From: Planctomycetaceae bacterium
GTDB lineage: Bacteria; Planctomycetota; Planctomycetia; Planctomycetales; Planctomycetaceae
NCBI GenBank assembly: GCA_020426065.1
Contig: JAGQQT010000055.1
Location: forward strand, 1-13,095
Direction of reading: 5' to 3'
Length of the DNA: 13,095 nt
Under the pieces are notes generated by a model, which worked only from the letters and a program-made list of their open reading frames with translations, was not told where the DNA came from and ran no database searches. Numbering within the stretch: position 1 is the stretch's first letter; each line of letters begins with the position of its first letter. A program made the position numbers and the translations under genes. This document shows positions 1 to 7,321 of this stretch, in pieces.

Positions 1-2402
1 CGTCCCTGCAACTTCCAGATTTTCTGGACGTCCTTGCCAAGATCGGTCGATTTCCCTTCCACCTTCATGATTTGCAATGTTGGGAAGTTGGGGTCTGCAG
101 CCACACCTATCCTGTTTGATGGATGAACGCCATTCTGCCTTGCCAGGTCTGTATTGGGCATCTCACCAGCCAGAAACTCACGAACCTTTTTGTTCTCTCT
201 GGCAAGATGTTCTGTGAGTTGCCGTGCCAGGTCTGAAACGAGTTGAGTATCACTGACCACCTCTTTTGGTGCGGGCAGATCGGCCGGGTACTCGACCTTG
301 ACCTGATTCCATTGGACTTGATCCGACGTCAGATCAACCAGAAACAGGTTACCCCTTGATGGATCAATCTTCTCTCCGTTAACGGAAAGGGCTGATGATG
401 TGATCCTGCTCCTGTCTACGTTCAGATCAAGATCGAGTTCAATGCCCTTTCCATCAATCGACAAGCCATCCTTCATGGAGGCGGTTTCACCGTCAAAGAT
501 CAGGTCCGCCCCGGACACACTGGAGACTTTTGCAAGTTCGCTGCCAGCGTGGCTTGTAAGGATGACGTAAGTAAAGCCGCGTCCTCCATTCGGATCTTCG
601 TACATGCCGAACTGCACACCTGGTTCATCATGCTTGAGATATGTGTTGCCTGATGTGACGTACCAGCCATTGCCATCGATGCCAGCACCTCCAGCAACGA
701 AGGAAATGGATTGATGTGGTTTCGAATACAAAAATGCAAAGCCACACGACGTGATAATCGTCATGAATGTAAATGCCAGGACCGGTTTCACGGGTACATC
801 GGGGTAAAGCAATTTGACTTTGAAAGTACCGTAGGCGACCCCACCAAATGTCGACAGACCGAATGCTGTCAGGCCGTACATCCACATCCTTTGTTCCGCC
901 GGGAAGCTTGACGCATCAGTCCAGTTTAACCACTCGTATGCGAGCATCGCGAGGGGGATTAGAGAAATCACTCCGAGCAGTTCTGAAACCTGTAATAACC
1001 GAGCGTCACCGGATGACAAAGAGTGAACCGTCTGTTTCCTTCTGGTCATCCACTCGCTTATCTTTTCGAGAATTAAAGCCACAAATATGAAGATTATGGT
1101 TTCCATAAATCCGAGCGACAGCACAAAAAATGCCAGTGCGATTCCTGCCACCAGGCACCCAAACCAGACCCACCAGACCCGTGGATCCCAGTTCTTGTCA
1201 GCACTTGCAGTATTTCTATCTACGTTATTTCCCCCGTCGTCAGCACCGATCGAAAATTCACCTGAGGCAACCTGCAGAGCAGGTGAATGTCCAACAGTTA
1301 TTGCGAACGACTCCAAGGCCGCTGCGACTTCTGCAGGCGACTGGAAGCGCTCGTTCGGGTCCTTCGCAATCATCTTGGAGAGGATTGCCAGCAGCGCAGG
1401 TGGGATATCATTACGGATGCTCTCCAGGGAAGCAGGTTCCGCCTCCGCATGCTTTTTCAGTTTTTCCATGGCCGACCCTTCCCCAAAAGGAACCTGGCCA
1501 GCCAGCAGGTAGTAGAGAGTCATCCCCAGGCTGTAAATATCGCTGCGACCATCGACGTTTCGCGCATCCTGTGCCTGCTCGGGAGAGATGTAATCTGGAG
1601 TACCCATAATGGCTCCAGCGTAAGTGAGATTGCCGTCCGCATCTTCACTGAGGGGCTCATCGGGAGTGGAGCCAGGCACCAGTGAGGCCAGTCCAAAGTC
1701 CAGAATTTTCACCACATTCCCTCTGGTGACCATCAGGTTGTGAGGCTTGATATCCCGGTGAACCATGCCACGCTCATGAGCATACTGCAGCCCTTCAGCC
1801 GCTTTGCAAATGTATTCGCAGGCTTCGGCGACTGGTAATGGCCCACGCTCGCTGACAATCTGTGCCAGATCTTTGCCATCAACATATTCCATCACCAGAA
1901 AATGGAGGTCGCCAGCCTGTTCAGCATCGTAAGCGGTCACAATATTGGGATGGGTCAGGCTGGCAGCCGTTTTGACCTCACGTCGAAAACGCTCGATCAC
2001 TTCCTGCCGTCGGACCCATTCGCGGTTGATCACTTTCAGTGCCACCGCCCGATCCATCATCCGGTGTTTGGCTTTGTAAACCTGGCCCATTCCGCCACGG
2101 CCAATCAGGGTCTCGATCTCGTAACGCGGGTGAGAAGCGAGTGGTCCGGGAATTGCTTCCTCATTCAAAGAGTGATGCCCGCGGGTTCCATCGAGAGAAT
2201 CGGGAATGGCTGGCGCCAGGTGCCGAGCCTCCTGAAGCTGGCCGACGAACGTATCCTCTGAGGAGAGACTGAGTAACGTATCACAGCACGTCTGGCACGA
2301 ACTGATGTGCTCCTCGATCTTTTCCGCTTGTTGAAGGGACAATTGACCGAGAGAGAACGCGCTGAGTTCGCTCGGATTCGGATGATCTACTGCTTCTGGC
2401 AT
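1..2402 (-). CDS. Membrane Ser/Thr protein kinase with N-terminal anti-sigma-like zinc motif (3' end cut by window)
   Basis: Hanks-type (PknB-like) Ser/Thr kinase; 800 codons are visible and the gene runs off the left edge. Residues 32-39 carry HxxxCxxC (H32, C36, C39), the zinc motif typical of anti-sigma factors. The kinase domain spans about residues 94-365 and has every catalytic element: glycine loop GRGGMGQV (101-108), VALK lysine K123, alpha-C glutamate E142, HRDIKPHN (215-222), DFG (D235) and SPE (273-275). It should be an active RD kinase that autophosphorylates and acts on unknown substrates. Four or five hydrophobic segments follow (about 409-431, 434-447, 474-489, 507-523, 538-557), then at least 240 residues I do not recognise. 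The ATG at 2402 is the only usable start, because an in-frame TGA lies six codons upstream. No strong Shine-Dalgarno is seen. The ECF sigma gene ends 103 nt upstream on the same strand, so the two are probably co-transcribed. The kinase call is certain; the regulatory target is inferred. Confidence 0.95.
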   Translation of the reverse strand, partial: MPEAVDHPNPSELSAFSLGQLSLQQAEKIEEHISSCQTCCDTLLSLSSEDTFVGQLQEARHLAPAIPDSLDGTRGHHSLNEEAIPGPLASHPRYEIETLIGRGGMGQVYKAKHRMMDRAVALKVINREWVRRQEVIERFRREVKTAASLTHPNIVTAYDAEQAGDLHFLVMEYVDGKDLAQIVSERGPLPVAEACEYICKAAEGLQYAHERGMVHRDIKPHNLMVTRGNVVKILDFGLASLVPGSTPDEPLSEDADGNLTYAGAIMGTPDYISPEQAQDARNVDGRSDIYSLGMTLYYLLAGQVPFGEGSAMEKLKKHAEAEPASLESIRNDIPPALLAILSKMIAKDPNERFQSPAEVAAALESFAITVGHSPALQVASGEFSIGADDGGNNVDRNTASADKNWDPRVWWVWFGCLVAGIALAFFVLSLGFMETIIFIFVALILEKISEWMTRRKQTVHSLSSGDARLLQVSELLGVISLIPLAMLAYEWLNWTDASSFPAEQRMWMYGLTAFGLSTFGGVAYGTFKVKLLYPDVPVKPVLAFTFMTIITSCGFAFLYSKPHQSISFVAGGAGIDGNGWYVTSGNTYLKHDEPGVQFGMYEDPNGGRGFTYVILTSHAGSELAKVSSVSGADLIFDGETASMKDGLSIDGKGIELDLDLNVDRSRITSSALSVNGEKIDPSRGNLFLVDLTSDQVQWNQVKVEYPADLPAPKEVVSDTQLVSDLARQLTEHLARENKKVREFLAGEMPNTDLARQNGVHPSNRIGVAADPNFPTLQIMKVEGKSTDLGKDVQKIWKLQG

Positions 2403-2505
2403 GGATTCGGTCTTTCAGATCAACATATTCCGGTTCAGCATTCTGGGCTGAAACCAAGTTTGTCGTTGTTTACTATCATGAAAGAACCGCAGCTCGAAAA
2501 ATCTT

Positions 2506-3117
2506 TCAGTCGCTGCAAAAAAATGAGGAAGAAGACTCCACAATTCCCTCTGCCTCCTGACGTAACCTGCTTAGAACACGTGACTTAGCAATAAAGACTG
2601 AATTCAGGGAAATATTCAGTTCGCTGGCCACAACATCGGCTCGCTGGCCTTCCAGAGCCACTTTTGTGAAGGCGTTCCAGGTCTCCTCAGTGAAGTTTGA
2701 CTTCACAATCTCGAGCAATTCCCGCAGCACATGCTGATCGTGCTCCTGATTCCAAAGCAGCGTGAGGGCACTGGCAGGATCATCCAGCTGGGAAAGTTTC
2801 TGGTCGAAGCTGGAACTACCGGGAGCGACCGGTCGGCGTCCCCGCGAGCGCCAGAAATTACGCAGCCGATTGACCAGAATCGATCTGAGCCAGCTGCGAA
2901 AAGCACCGGTTCGTCCACTGTGCTCAAACCTGGCTACATCTTTGGATACAGCAATCAGGACATCCTGCAGCAGGTCATCCGCATCGGAGTCCTGAATCTC
3001 GAATTTCCGCATCCAGTTTCTGATCAACGGAGAATACAGGCGGACAAGCCGATCCCAGCTCTCGGAATCAGGAGAATCCCGCAGACGGTCAATCAAACTC
3101 AGTGATGTCTCATTCAT
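2506..3117 (-). CDS. ECF-family RNA polymerase sigma factor (kinase-associated planctomycete type)
   Basis: A 203-residue sigma-70 family factor of the ECF class, which directs RNA polymerase to a small regulon. Region 2 lies at about residues 22-90, with the acidic core-binding stretch DADDLLQDVLIAV and then FRSWLRSILVNRLRNFWR, which fits promoter melting and -10 recognition. A variable linker follows. Region 4 lies at about 145-195, with a helix-turn-helix ending in the IAKSRVLSRLR signature that I associate with planctomycete ECF factors. The length is normal for the class. The tail is Ser/Phe-rich (SSSSFFCSD). No clear Shine-Dalgarno precedes the ATG. The kinase gene begins 103 nt downstream on the same strand and carries an anti-sigma-like zinc motif, so that kinase is the likely regulator. 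ECF/kinase pairing is known in Planctomycetes; the specific group and target genes are not evident here. Confidence 0.93.
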   Translation of the reverse strand: MNETSLSLIDRLRDSPDSESWDRLVRLYSPLIRNWMRKFEIQDSDADDLLQDVLIAVSKDVARFEHSGRTGAFRSWLRSILVNRLRNFWRSRGRRPVAPGSSSFDQKLSQLDDPASALTLLWNQEHDQHVLRELLEIVKSNFTEETWNAFTKVALEGQRADVVASELNISLNSVFIAKSRVLSRLRQEAEGIVESSSSFFCSD

Positions 3118-3418
3118 AGCACAGGATTATTGGACAGAAACGGCCTGGCGCCAACGGATTGCGCATGCCAAATTGGTTGGCCACTCACTCAACTGCAGAT
3201 CGAAGAGCGTATGGTTTGGAATCAATTTCTGAACGCTGAGTCGCACAGATTGGCCTCGCAGATAACCCAGCCTGCCACACTGGTTTTGCAATGAGAGCCG
3301 TTCGCACTTCCTGTTCTTTGTGCAGGGACGCTTCATTTTCATACAATACTGCTTCCCATCCAGATCATTCCATATGTGTCACTTCGTGGATTAAGCCTTT
3401 TTTGCAAACGATATCCAC

Positions 3419-3435
3419 TTGGCATTCAAAATGCA
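3419..3435 (+). promoter_or_regulatory. Candidate sigma-54 (-24/-12) promoter for the glutamine synthetase gene
   Basis: The element TTGGCA-N7-TGCA matches the RpoN consensus YTGGCACG-N4-TTGCW at 10 of its 13 conserved positions. The invariant GG (3421-3422) and GC (3433-3434) have exactly the required spacing, 12 nt from first G to G. Transcription would start near 3446, giving a leader of about 90 nt before the GTG start. Sigma-54 control of glutamine synthetase under nitrogen limitation is well known in other bacteria, so position and orientation support the call. No activator site is proven. A chance match in 400 nt cannot be ruled out by eye. Confidence 0.6.
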
Positions 3436-3477
3436 TGCATTGGTTGCATCGATTATGACGTTCGATTCACATTGCAT
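3430..3477. repeat. Palindrome and TGCAT repeat cluster in the glutamine synthetase promoter region
   Basis: A perfect 12-bp palindrome, AATGCATGCATT (3430-3441), overlaps the -12 element of the sigma-54 candidate. TGCAT occurs at 3432, 3436, 3445 and 3473. Such a cluster could be an operator or simply local composition; its placement over the promoter and predicted start site is the only functional hint. Confidence 0.4.
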
Positions 3478-3535
3478 GGACGCACATCTTCAAATCAGCT
3501 TGTTGGAATGACAGGTCGACAACGATCTGGCTTCC

Positions 3536-5806
3536 GTGGAGAATGCTACTTTGTCCTCAATTTCAGCGCCGACCCAGAACTCTTCAAACGGTAATACCAC
3601 CGGAAGCATCAGCACTCCACAATCGCAATATGGCTCCGCTCGTCAGGCAGCCATTGCTGCAGTGACGAATTACCGTTCGTCTGCTCCTCCAATGAATTTC
3701 ATTGACACACCAACACAGGAACTGTTCTGTGCAAATGTGTTCAGTAAAGCGGTCATGAAAGATCGCTTACCTAAGCCAGTTTTCAAGTCGCTGATGGCCA
3801 CCATTGAATCGGGGGCCAAGCTCGATCCTTCAGTCGCCGACATTGTCGCTTCGGCCATGAAAGACTGGGCGATTGAAAAAGGAGCCACTCACTATGCTCA
3901 CGTCTTTTATCCACTGACCGGAGCAACAGCTGAAAAGCACGACAGCTTCCTGACACCAAATGGAGACGGTGGTGCGGTTGCAGAATTCAGTGGAAGCCAG
4001 TTGATTCAAGGGGAACCAGACGGTTCCAGTTTCCCAACCGGCGGTATTCGCCAGACATTTGAAGCACGTGGATACACCATCTGGGACATCACCAGCCCAG
4101 CTTATATCCTGGAAAATCCAAACGGAACGACGCTTTGTATTCCAACAGCTTTCGTTTCCTGGACAGGAGAAGCCCTCGACAAGAAGACTCCCGTTCTGCG
4201 CTCCATGCAGGCTCTCAATGAGCAGGCTCAACGAATTCTGAAGTTGTTCGGCAAAACGGATGGAGCAATGGTTTCATCCACTGCCGGTCCAGAACAGGAA
4301 TACTTCCTGATCGATCGAAACTTCTACTTCTCTCGTCCTGACATCCTGACTTGTGGTCGAACATTATTTGGTGCTGCTCCTCCCAAGGGACAGGAGTTTG
4401 ACGATCACTACTTTGGAGCAATTCCTGATCGCGTTCTGGCATTCATGCTGGAAGTAGAACGGGAACTGTTCAAGCTGGGTGTTCCAGTCAAGACTCGTCA
4501 TAACGAAGTCGCACCTGGTCAGTACGAAATTGCTCCTCTGTTCGAGTTTGCAAACGTCGCGACCGACCATCAGCAGCTCATCATGACAATGCTGAAAAAG
4601 GTTGCTGAGAAATACGGTATGACCTGCCTGATGCACGAGAAGCCGTTTGCTGGAGTCAACGGTTCAGGTAAGCACGTCAACTGGTCAATGGGAAGTGCCT
4701 CTCAGGGGAACCTCCTCGATCCTGGCGACACGCCACATGAAAATGCTCAGTTCCTCCTGATCTGTGCAGCTGTCATTCGTGCTGTCCACAAATATCAGGG
4801 ATTGCTGCGAGCAGTTGTAGCATCTGCCAGCAACGACCATCGCCTTGGTGCCAACGAAGCTCCTCCAGCAATCATCTCGATCTTCCTTGGTGATCAGCTC
4901 ACTGATGTCTTTGAACAGATTAAAGCGGGTGGTGCCAGTTCATCTATTCCCAAAGGAACTCTGGAAGTAGGTGTTGATGTTCTCCCTCCTCTCCCCAAAG
5001 ACGCTGGCGACCGCAACCGAACCAGCCCCTTTGCCTTCACCGGCAATCGCTTTGAATTCCGCGCTGTCGGTTCCAACATGTCAATTTCCGGACCACTGGT
5101 GGCTATGAACACGATTGTCGCAGAGTCCCTCGACTACTGTGCTTCAGTTCTGGAAATAGAGACGGGGGGAGATTCTGAAAAACTGAACGCTGCTCTGCAG
5201 AAACTCCTTGTCCAGATCATGAAAGAACACGGTTCAATCATTTTCAACGGAGACGGTTACTCTGAAGAATGGCATAAGGAAGCTGCTGAACGAGGACTTC
5301 TCAACCACAAGACAACTCCCGATGCTCTTCCAGTGCTGGAGACAAAGGAAGTTCAGGAACTCTTTGAACGATATGGTGTATTGTCTGAGCGTGAACTCGA
5401 AAGCCGACTCGATACCTACCTTGAACAGTACTGCCTGAGTGTCAAGGTTGAATCGAAGATGACGATTGAAATGGCTCGTACAATCATCTTTCCGGCAGCC
5501 ATTCGCTACCAGAATCAACTGGCTTCAACTTGTGCGAATTTGAAGTTTGTTGGTTATGAGTTCGACACGCATACTTTGGATAAAGTGACTGAACTCGTCA
5601 AAGCCCTTCAGGACAGCATCAGCGATCTGGAAGCGATAACCAGTTCAGTAAACAGCTCTAATGCACACGAAGCTGCCGTCTACTACTGCAACAAAGTCAT
5701 CCCTGCGATGAACGATGTACGCAAGTATGTTGACGAGCTCGAAGGATATGTTGCTGACGACCTCTGGCCGCTGCCAACTTATCAGGAAATGCTCTTCATT
5801 CGCTAA
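3536..5806 (+). CDS. glnN: Type III glutamine synthetase (GlnN/GSIII)
   Basis: Forms glutamine from glutamate, ammonium and ATP in the cytoplasm, the main ammonium-assimilating step. The 756-residue protein fits GSIII (about 700-730 residues), far longer than GSI or GSII. The GSIII N-terminal domain covers roughly residues 50-230, including the [20 protein letters not shown] block. The catalytic domain holds [10 protein letters not shown] (251-260, metal-binding glutamates), the [12 protein letters not shown] block, [10 protein letters not shown] (from 375; ammonium/glutamate and metal contacts), NRTSPF (494-499) and NRFEFR (504-509). A helical GSIII C-terminal domain follows. The start is uncertain: an in-frame TGA at 3509 limits upstream options, GTG at 3536 lacks a Shine-Dalgarno, TTG at 3551 is an alternative, and family similarity becomes clear only near residue 40. 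A sigma-54-type promoter precedes it and an intrinsic terminator follows, so it is probably monocistronic. Confidence 0.97.
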   Translation: MENATLSSISAPTQNSSNGNTTGSISTPQSQYGSARQAAIAAVTNYRSSAPPMNFIDTPTQELFCANVFSKAVMKDRLPKPVFKSLMATIESGAKLDPSVADIVASAMKDWAIEKGATHYAHVFYPLTGATAEKHDSFLTPNGDGGAVAEFSGSQLIQGEPDGSSFPTGGIRQTFEARGYTIWDITSPAYILENPNGTTLCIPTAFVSWTGEALDKKTPVLRSMQALNEQAQRILKLFGKTDGAMVSSTAGPEQEYFLIDRNFYFSRPDILTCGRTLFGAAPPKGQEFDDHYFGAIPDRVLAFMLEVERELFKLGVPVKTRHNEVAPGQYEIAPLFEFANVATDHQQLIMTMLKKVAEKYGMTCLMHEKPFAGVNGSGKHVNWSMGSASQGNLLDPGDTPHENAQFLLICAAVIRAVHKYQGLLRAVVASASNDHRLGANEAPPAIISIFLGDQLTDVFEQIKAGGASSSIPKGTLEVGVDVLPPLPKDAGDRNRTSPFAFTGNRFEFRAVGSNMSISGPLVAMNTIVAESLDYCASVLEIETGGDSEKLNAALQKLLVQIMKEHGSIIFNGDGYSEEWHKEAAERGLLNHKTTPDALPVLETKEVQELFERYGVLSERELESRLDTYLEQYCLSVKVESKMTIEMARTIIFPAAIRYQNQLASTCANLKFVGYEFDTHTLDKVTELVKALQDSISDLEAITSSVNSSNAHEAAVYYCNKVIPAMNDVRKYVDELEGYVADDLWPLPTYQEMLFIR

Positions 5807-5845
5807 GCGAATGAGCTCCGTTGGGGAGCAAAAATCTATGCTTCG

Positions 5846-5893
5846 ACGACCGGTTGGGGTTCTGGTGTCACCCTGACCGGTCGTTTTTTATTT
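5846..5893 (+). terminator. Intrinsic terminator of the glutamine synthetase gene
   Basis: A perfect 9-bp inverted repeat, ACGACCGGT (5846-5854) and ACCGGTCGT (5876-5884), can be extended by an inner GGG/CCC pairing. It is followed directly by TTTTTT and further T-rich sequence. It lies 40 nt after the stop codon. The reverse strand shows a looser T-run about 10 nt beyond the stem, so weak bidirectional action for the converging operon is possible. Confidence 0.88.
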
Positions 5894-5932
5894 GGAGCTC
5901 GTGCCTTTTGGCATGCTAGCCTGATTTGAGTT

Positions 5933-5970
5933 GCAGGAATGGCACGCAATAGATGTGCCACCAATCCTGC
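5933..5970. repeat. Imperfect inverted repeat between converging genes
   Basis: GCAGGA (5933-5938) pairs with TCCTGC (5965-5970), and the inner TGGCAC (5940-5945) pairs with GTGCCA (5955-5960) around a 9-nt loop. The two stems are separated by an asymmetric internal loop. No T-run follows on either strand, so it is not a typical intrinsic terminator. As it lies downstream of the minus-strand operon, it may act as an mRNA 3' end or stability structure. Confidence 0.45.
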
Positions 5971-6023
5971 CATAAATGCCAATTTGTCACCGTATTTGGG
6001 TGATTTTCTGACTCAACTGAGTC

Positions 6024-6407
6024 TCACAGCAGTTCCAGGCGTTCGGCCAGCCAGCGTTTGTTTTCGATTTCCAGGGCTTCTTCCCATGTGAGTTCGACAT
6101 TGGTCTGCTTGGCGCGGATCAGCGAGCGGATTGCCAGTTCGACATCCACTCCGCGCAGAATCGCCGATTCAATTTCCGCAGTACGAATGGGCAGTCCGGC
6201 CTGAGCGGCCATGATTCGCATTTCCACGATCTTCTGAACCGGGGAGTTCCTCAGCTTCATGGCAACAATCTGCATCACCGAGATGCTGGCTCCGGAAAGC
6301 AGAGACTGCAGCCAGAGTTTTCCAATGGTGGCGAAGGCATACAGCATGCCCAGCCCAAGGATCAGCGGGATCAGGAGAAAAGCCAGCACCAGCCATTTGG
6401 TATCCAT
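6024..6407 (-). CDS. Short membrane protein resembling only the N-terminal region of flotillin FloA
   Basis: A 127-residue protein. Residues about 4-28 form one strong hydrophobic segment, followed by a shorter apolar stretch (about 31-48). Residues about 31-120 resemble the membrane-proximal N-terminal region of bacterial FloA (UPF0365/YqfA), recalled from memory: LW-SL-SG--IS, then M-LRN, then A-QAGLPI-T--IES, then a SLI-AK-TNVELT block. Full FloA is about 330 residues and continues into an SPFH domain and coiled coil; this protein stops before either. The 217 nt after the stop are too short to encode the missing part, so this is not a simple frameshift. AGGAG (6417-6421) sits 9 nt before the ATG, which supports a real, translated gene. 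It starts 35 nt after pyrK and is probably the last gene of that operon. Function is unknown; a partner or modulator of full-length FloA is a guess. Confidence 0.82.
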   Translation of the reverse strand: MDTKWLVLAFLLIPLILGLGMLYAFATIGKLWLQSLLSGASISVMQIVAMKLRNSPVQKIVEMRIMAAQAGLPIRTAEIESAILRGVDVELAIRSLIRAKQTNVELTWEEALEIENKRWLAERLELL

Positions 6408-6416
6408 GTTTCACTA

Positions 6417-6421
6417 CTCCT
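6417..6421 (-). promoter_or_regulatory. Ribosome binding site of the FloA-N-like gene
   Basis: A full AGGAG on the minus strand, 9 nt upstream of the ATG at 6407. It matters because this short gene lacks a complete family match, and the site argues that it is translated from this start. Confidence 0.75.
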
Positions 6422-6442
6422 GAAATCACCTGCAAGACGTTA

Positions 6443-7321
6443 TTACTTTTTGCCCATCATCTGTTCCCAGTGAATCCGTTCCGCCTCAAAAATCGGGCCT
6501 TCCATGCAGGACCTCTGGTAGTCCCATTCATCTGGTCCGGTCACCACGGGAACCACGCAACTGAAGCAGGCACCAAAACCGCAGGCCATGGGAGTTTCGA
6601 GGGAAACCAGGCAGGGGACACCAAACTCCCGGCAGATCTCGGCCACCACACGCATCATTACCAGTGGACCACAGGTCAGAACGGTTGTTGGCTCGTTGCC
6701 CCGTTCAGCAAGCCGTCTGCGAAGTGGCCCCGTAACGAGCCCCTCATAGCCGGTTGATCCATCTTCCGTGCAGACTTCGATGTCCAGCTTGCCGGACAGG
6801 TCAGCCAGATCATCCATGCGAGCGGCAAACCGGGCCGATTTGACTCCATAAATGAGCGTGCCACGCTCCGCTCGAATGCCCGATCGAGCGGGAGTTCCGT
6901 ATGTTTTCTGCAGCAGGGCTTCCCGGGAAACGGCCACAAACGGCGTATAACCAATTCCGCCGGCAACCTGCAGGAGATGCGTGGTTTCCAGTTCCGGAAA
7001 ACCATTTCCCAATGGTCCCCACACTTCCAGCTGCTCACCAGGCTGCAGTGTTTCCATGAGGGAAGTCATTTTGCCCACGACATGAAAACCGATATCGAGT
7101 GCAGTCGGCTGCTTTGGATCTCCCACGGTATCGTACAAGGCAAACGGACGGCCCAGGAGCGGATCATTTCGTTGCGGCATCCGCAGCATCAGAAACTGTC
7201 CCGGCAGGATGGCCTGCGCGAGTGGCGGGCATTCGAGCCGCACCCGATAGACTTCATCAGCCAGTTGCTCCAGCTGCGAGACGGTGGCGTCAAACTGATT
7301 GGTCAGCGAGCAGACAGTCAT
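6443..7321 (-). CDS. pyrK: PyrK-like electron-transfer subunit of dihydroorotate dehydrogenase B (FAD, [2Fe-2S])
   Basis: A 292-residue ferredoxin-reductase-family protein. In class 1B dihydroorotate dehydrogenase, PyrK passes electrons from PyrD's FMN through a [2Fe-2S] cluster and FAD to NAD+ in the fourth step of pyrimidine synthesis. The N-terminal FAD-binding barrel carries GRPFALYD. The nucleotide domain begins at VAGGIGYTPF and has the CGPLVMM motif. The C-terminal cluster motif has four cysteines, C247, C252, C255 and C272, inside MACGFGACFSC and RSCMEGP, which is diagnostic for PyrK. Length is slightly above the usual 250-265. Its ATG shares one base with the stop of the upstream lpd gene (TGATG), implying translational coupling, and no independent Shine-Dalgarno is evident. 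No pyrD lies in the window, so the partner must be elsewhere. Another redox partner is possible given the pyruvate-dehydrogenase-type neighbours. Confidence 0.92.
   Translation of the reverse strand: MTVCSLTNQFDATVSQLEQLADEVYRVRLECPPLAQAILPGQFLMLRMPQRNDPLLGRPFALYDTVGDPKQPTALDIGFHVVGKMTSLMETLQPGEQLEVWGPLGNGFPELETTHLLQVAGGIGYTPFVAVSREALLQKTYGTPARSGIRAERGTLIYGVKSARFAARMDDLADLSGKLDIEVCTEDGSTGYEGLVTGPLRRRLAERGNEPTTVLTCGPLVMMRVVAEICREFGVPCLVSLETPMACGFGACFSCVVPVVTGPDEWDYQRSCMEGPIFEAERIHWEQMMGKK

Larger units (their letters stand above)
3118..3535. other. Divergent intergenic region between sigma factor and glutamine synthetase genes
   Basis: This 418-nt gap separates two divergent genes and holds no convincing coding sequence; the two short ORFs crossing it have no recognisable similarity or ribosome site. 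The part nearest glutamine synthetase holds a sigma-54-type promoter and several TGCAT repeats, described separately. On the minus strand, GGAAT (3367-3371) lies 16 nt from AGTATTGTAT (3341-3350), which loosely resembles an ECF -35/-10 arrangement and could be an autoregulated sigma-gene promoter. The match is weak and would leave a leader of about 220 nt. Confidence 0.6.

Noticed and set aside
1087..1685. Several plus-strand open frames opposite the kinase gene
   Set aside because: They are antisense to the kinase catalytic and membrane regions, which read through without interruption on the minus strand.
3127..3342. A 71-codon minus-strand frame directly upstream of the sigma factor gene
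   Set aside because: Its composition looks random, with no motif or ribosome site; it is more likely leader or promoter DNA.
3341..3371. ECF-type autoregulatory promoter for the sigma factor (GGAAT-N16-AGTATTG)
   Set aside because: Both hexamers are weak matches, and the implied leader of more than 220 nt is long; recorded only within the intergenic description.
3376..3594. A 72-codon plus-strand frame upstream of and overlapping glnN
   Set aside because: It spans the sigma-54 promoter candidate and the start of glnN in another frame, and lacks a Shine-Dalgarno or a sensible protein.
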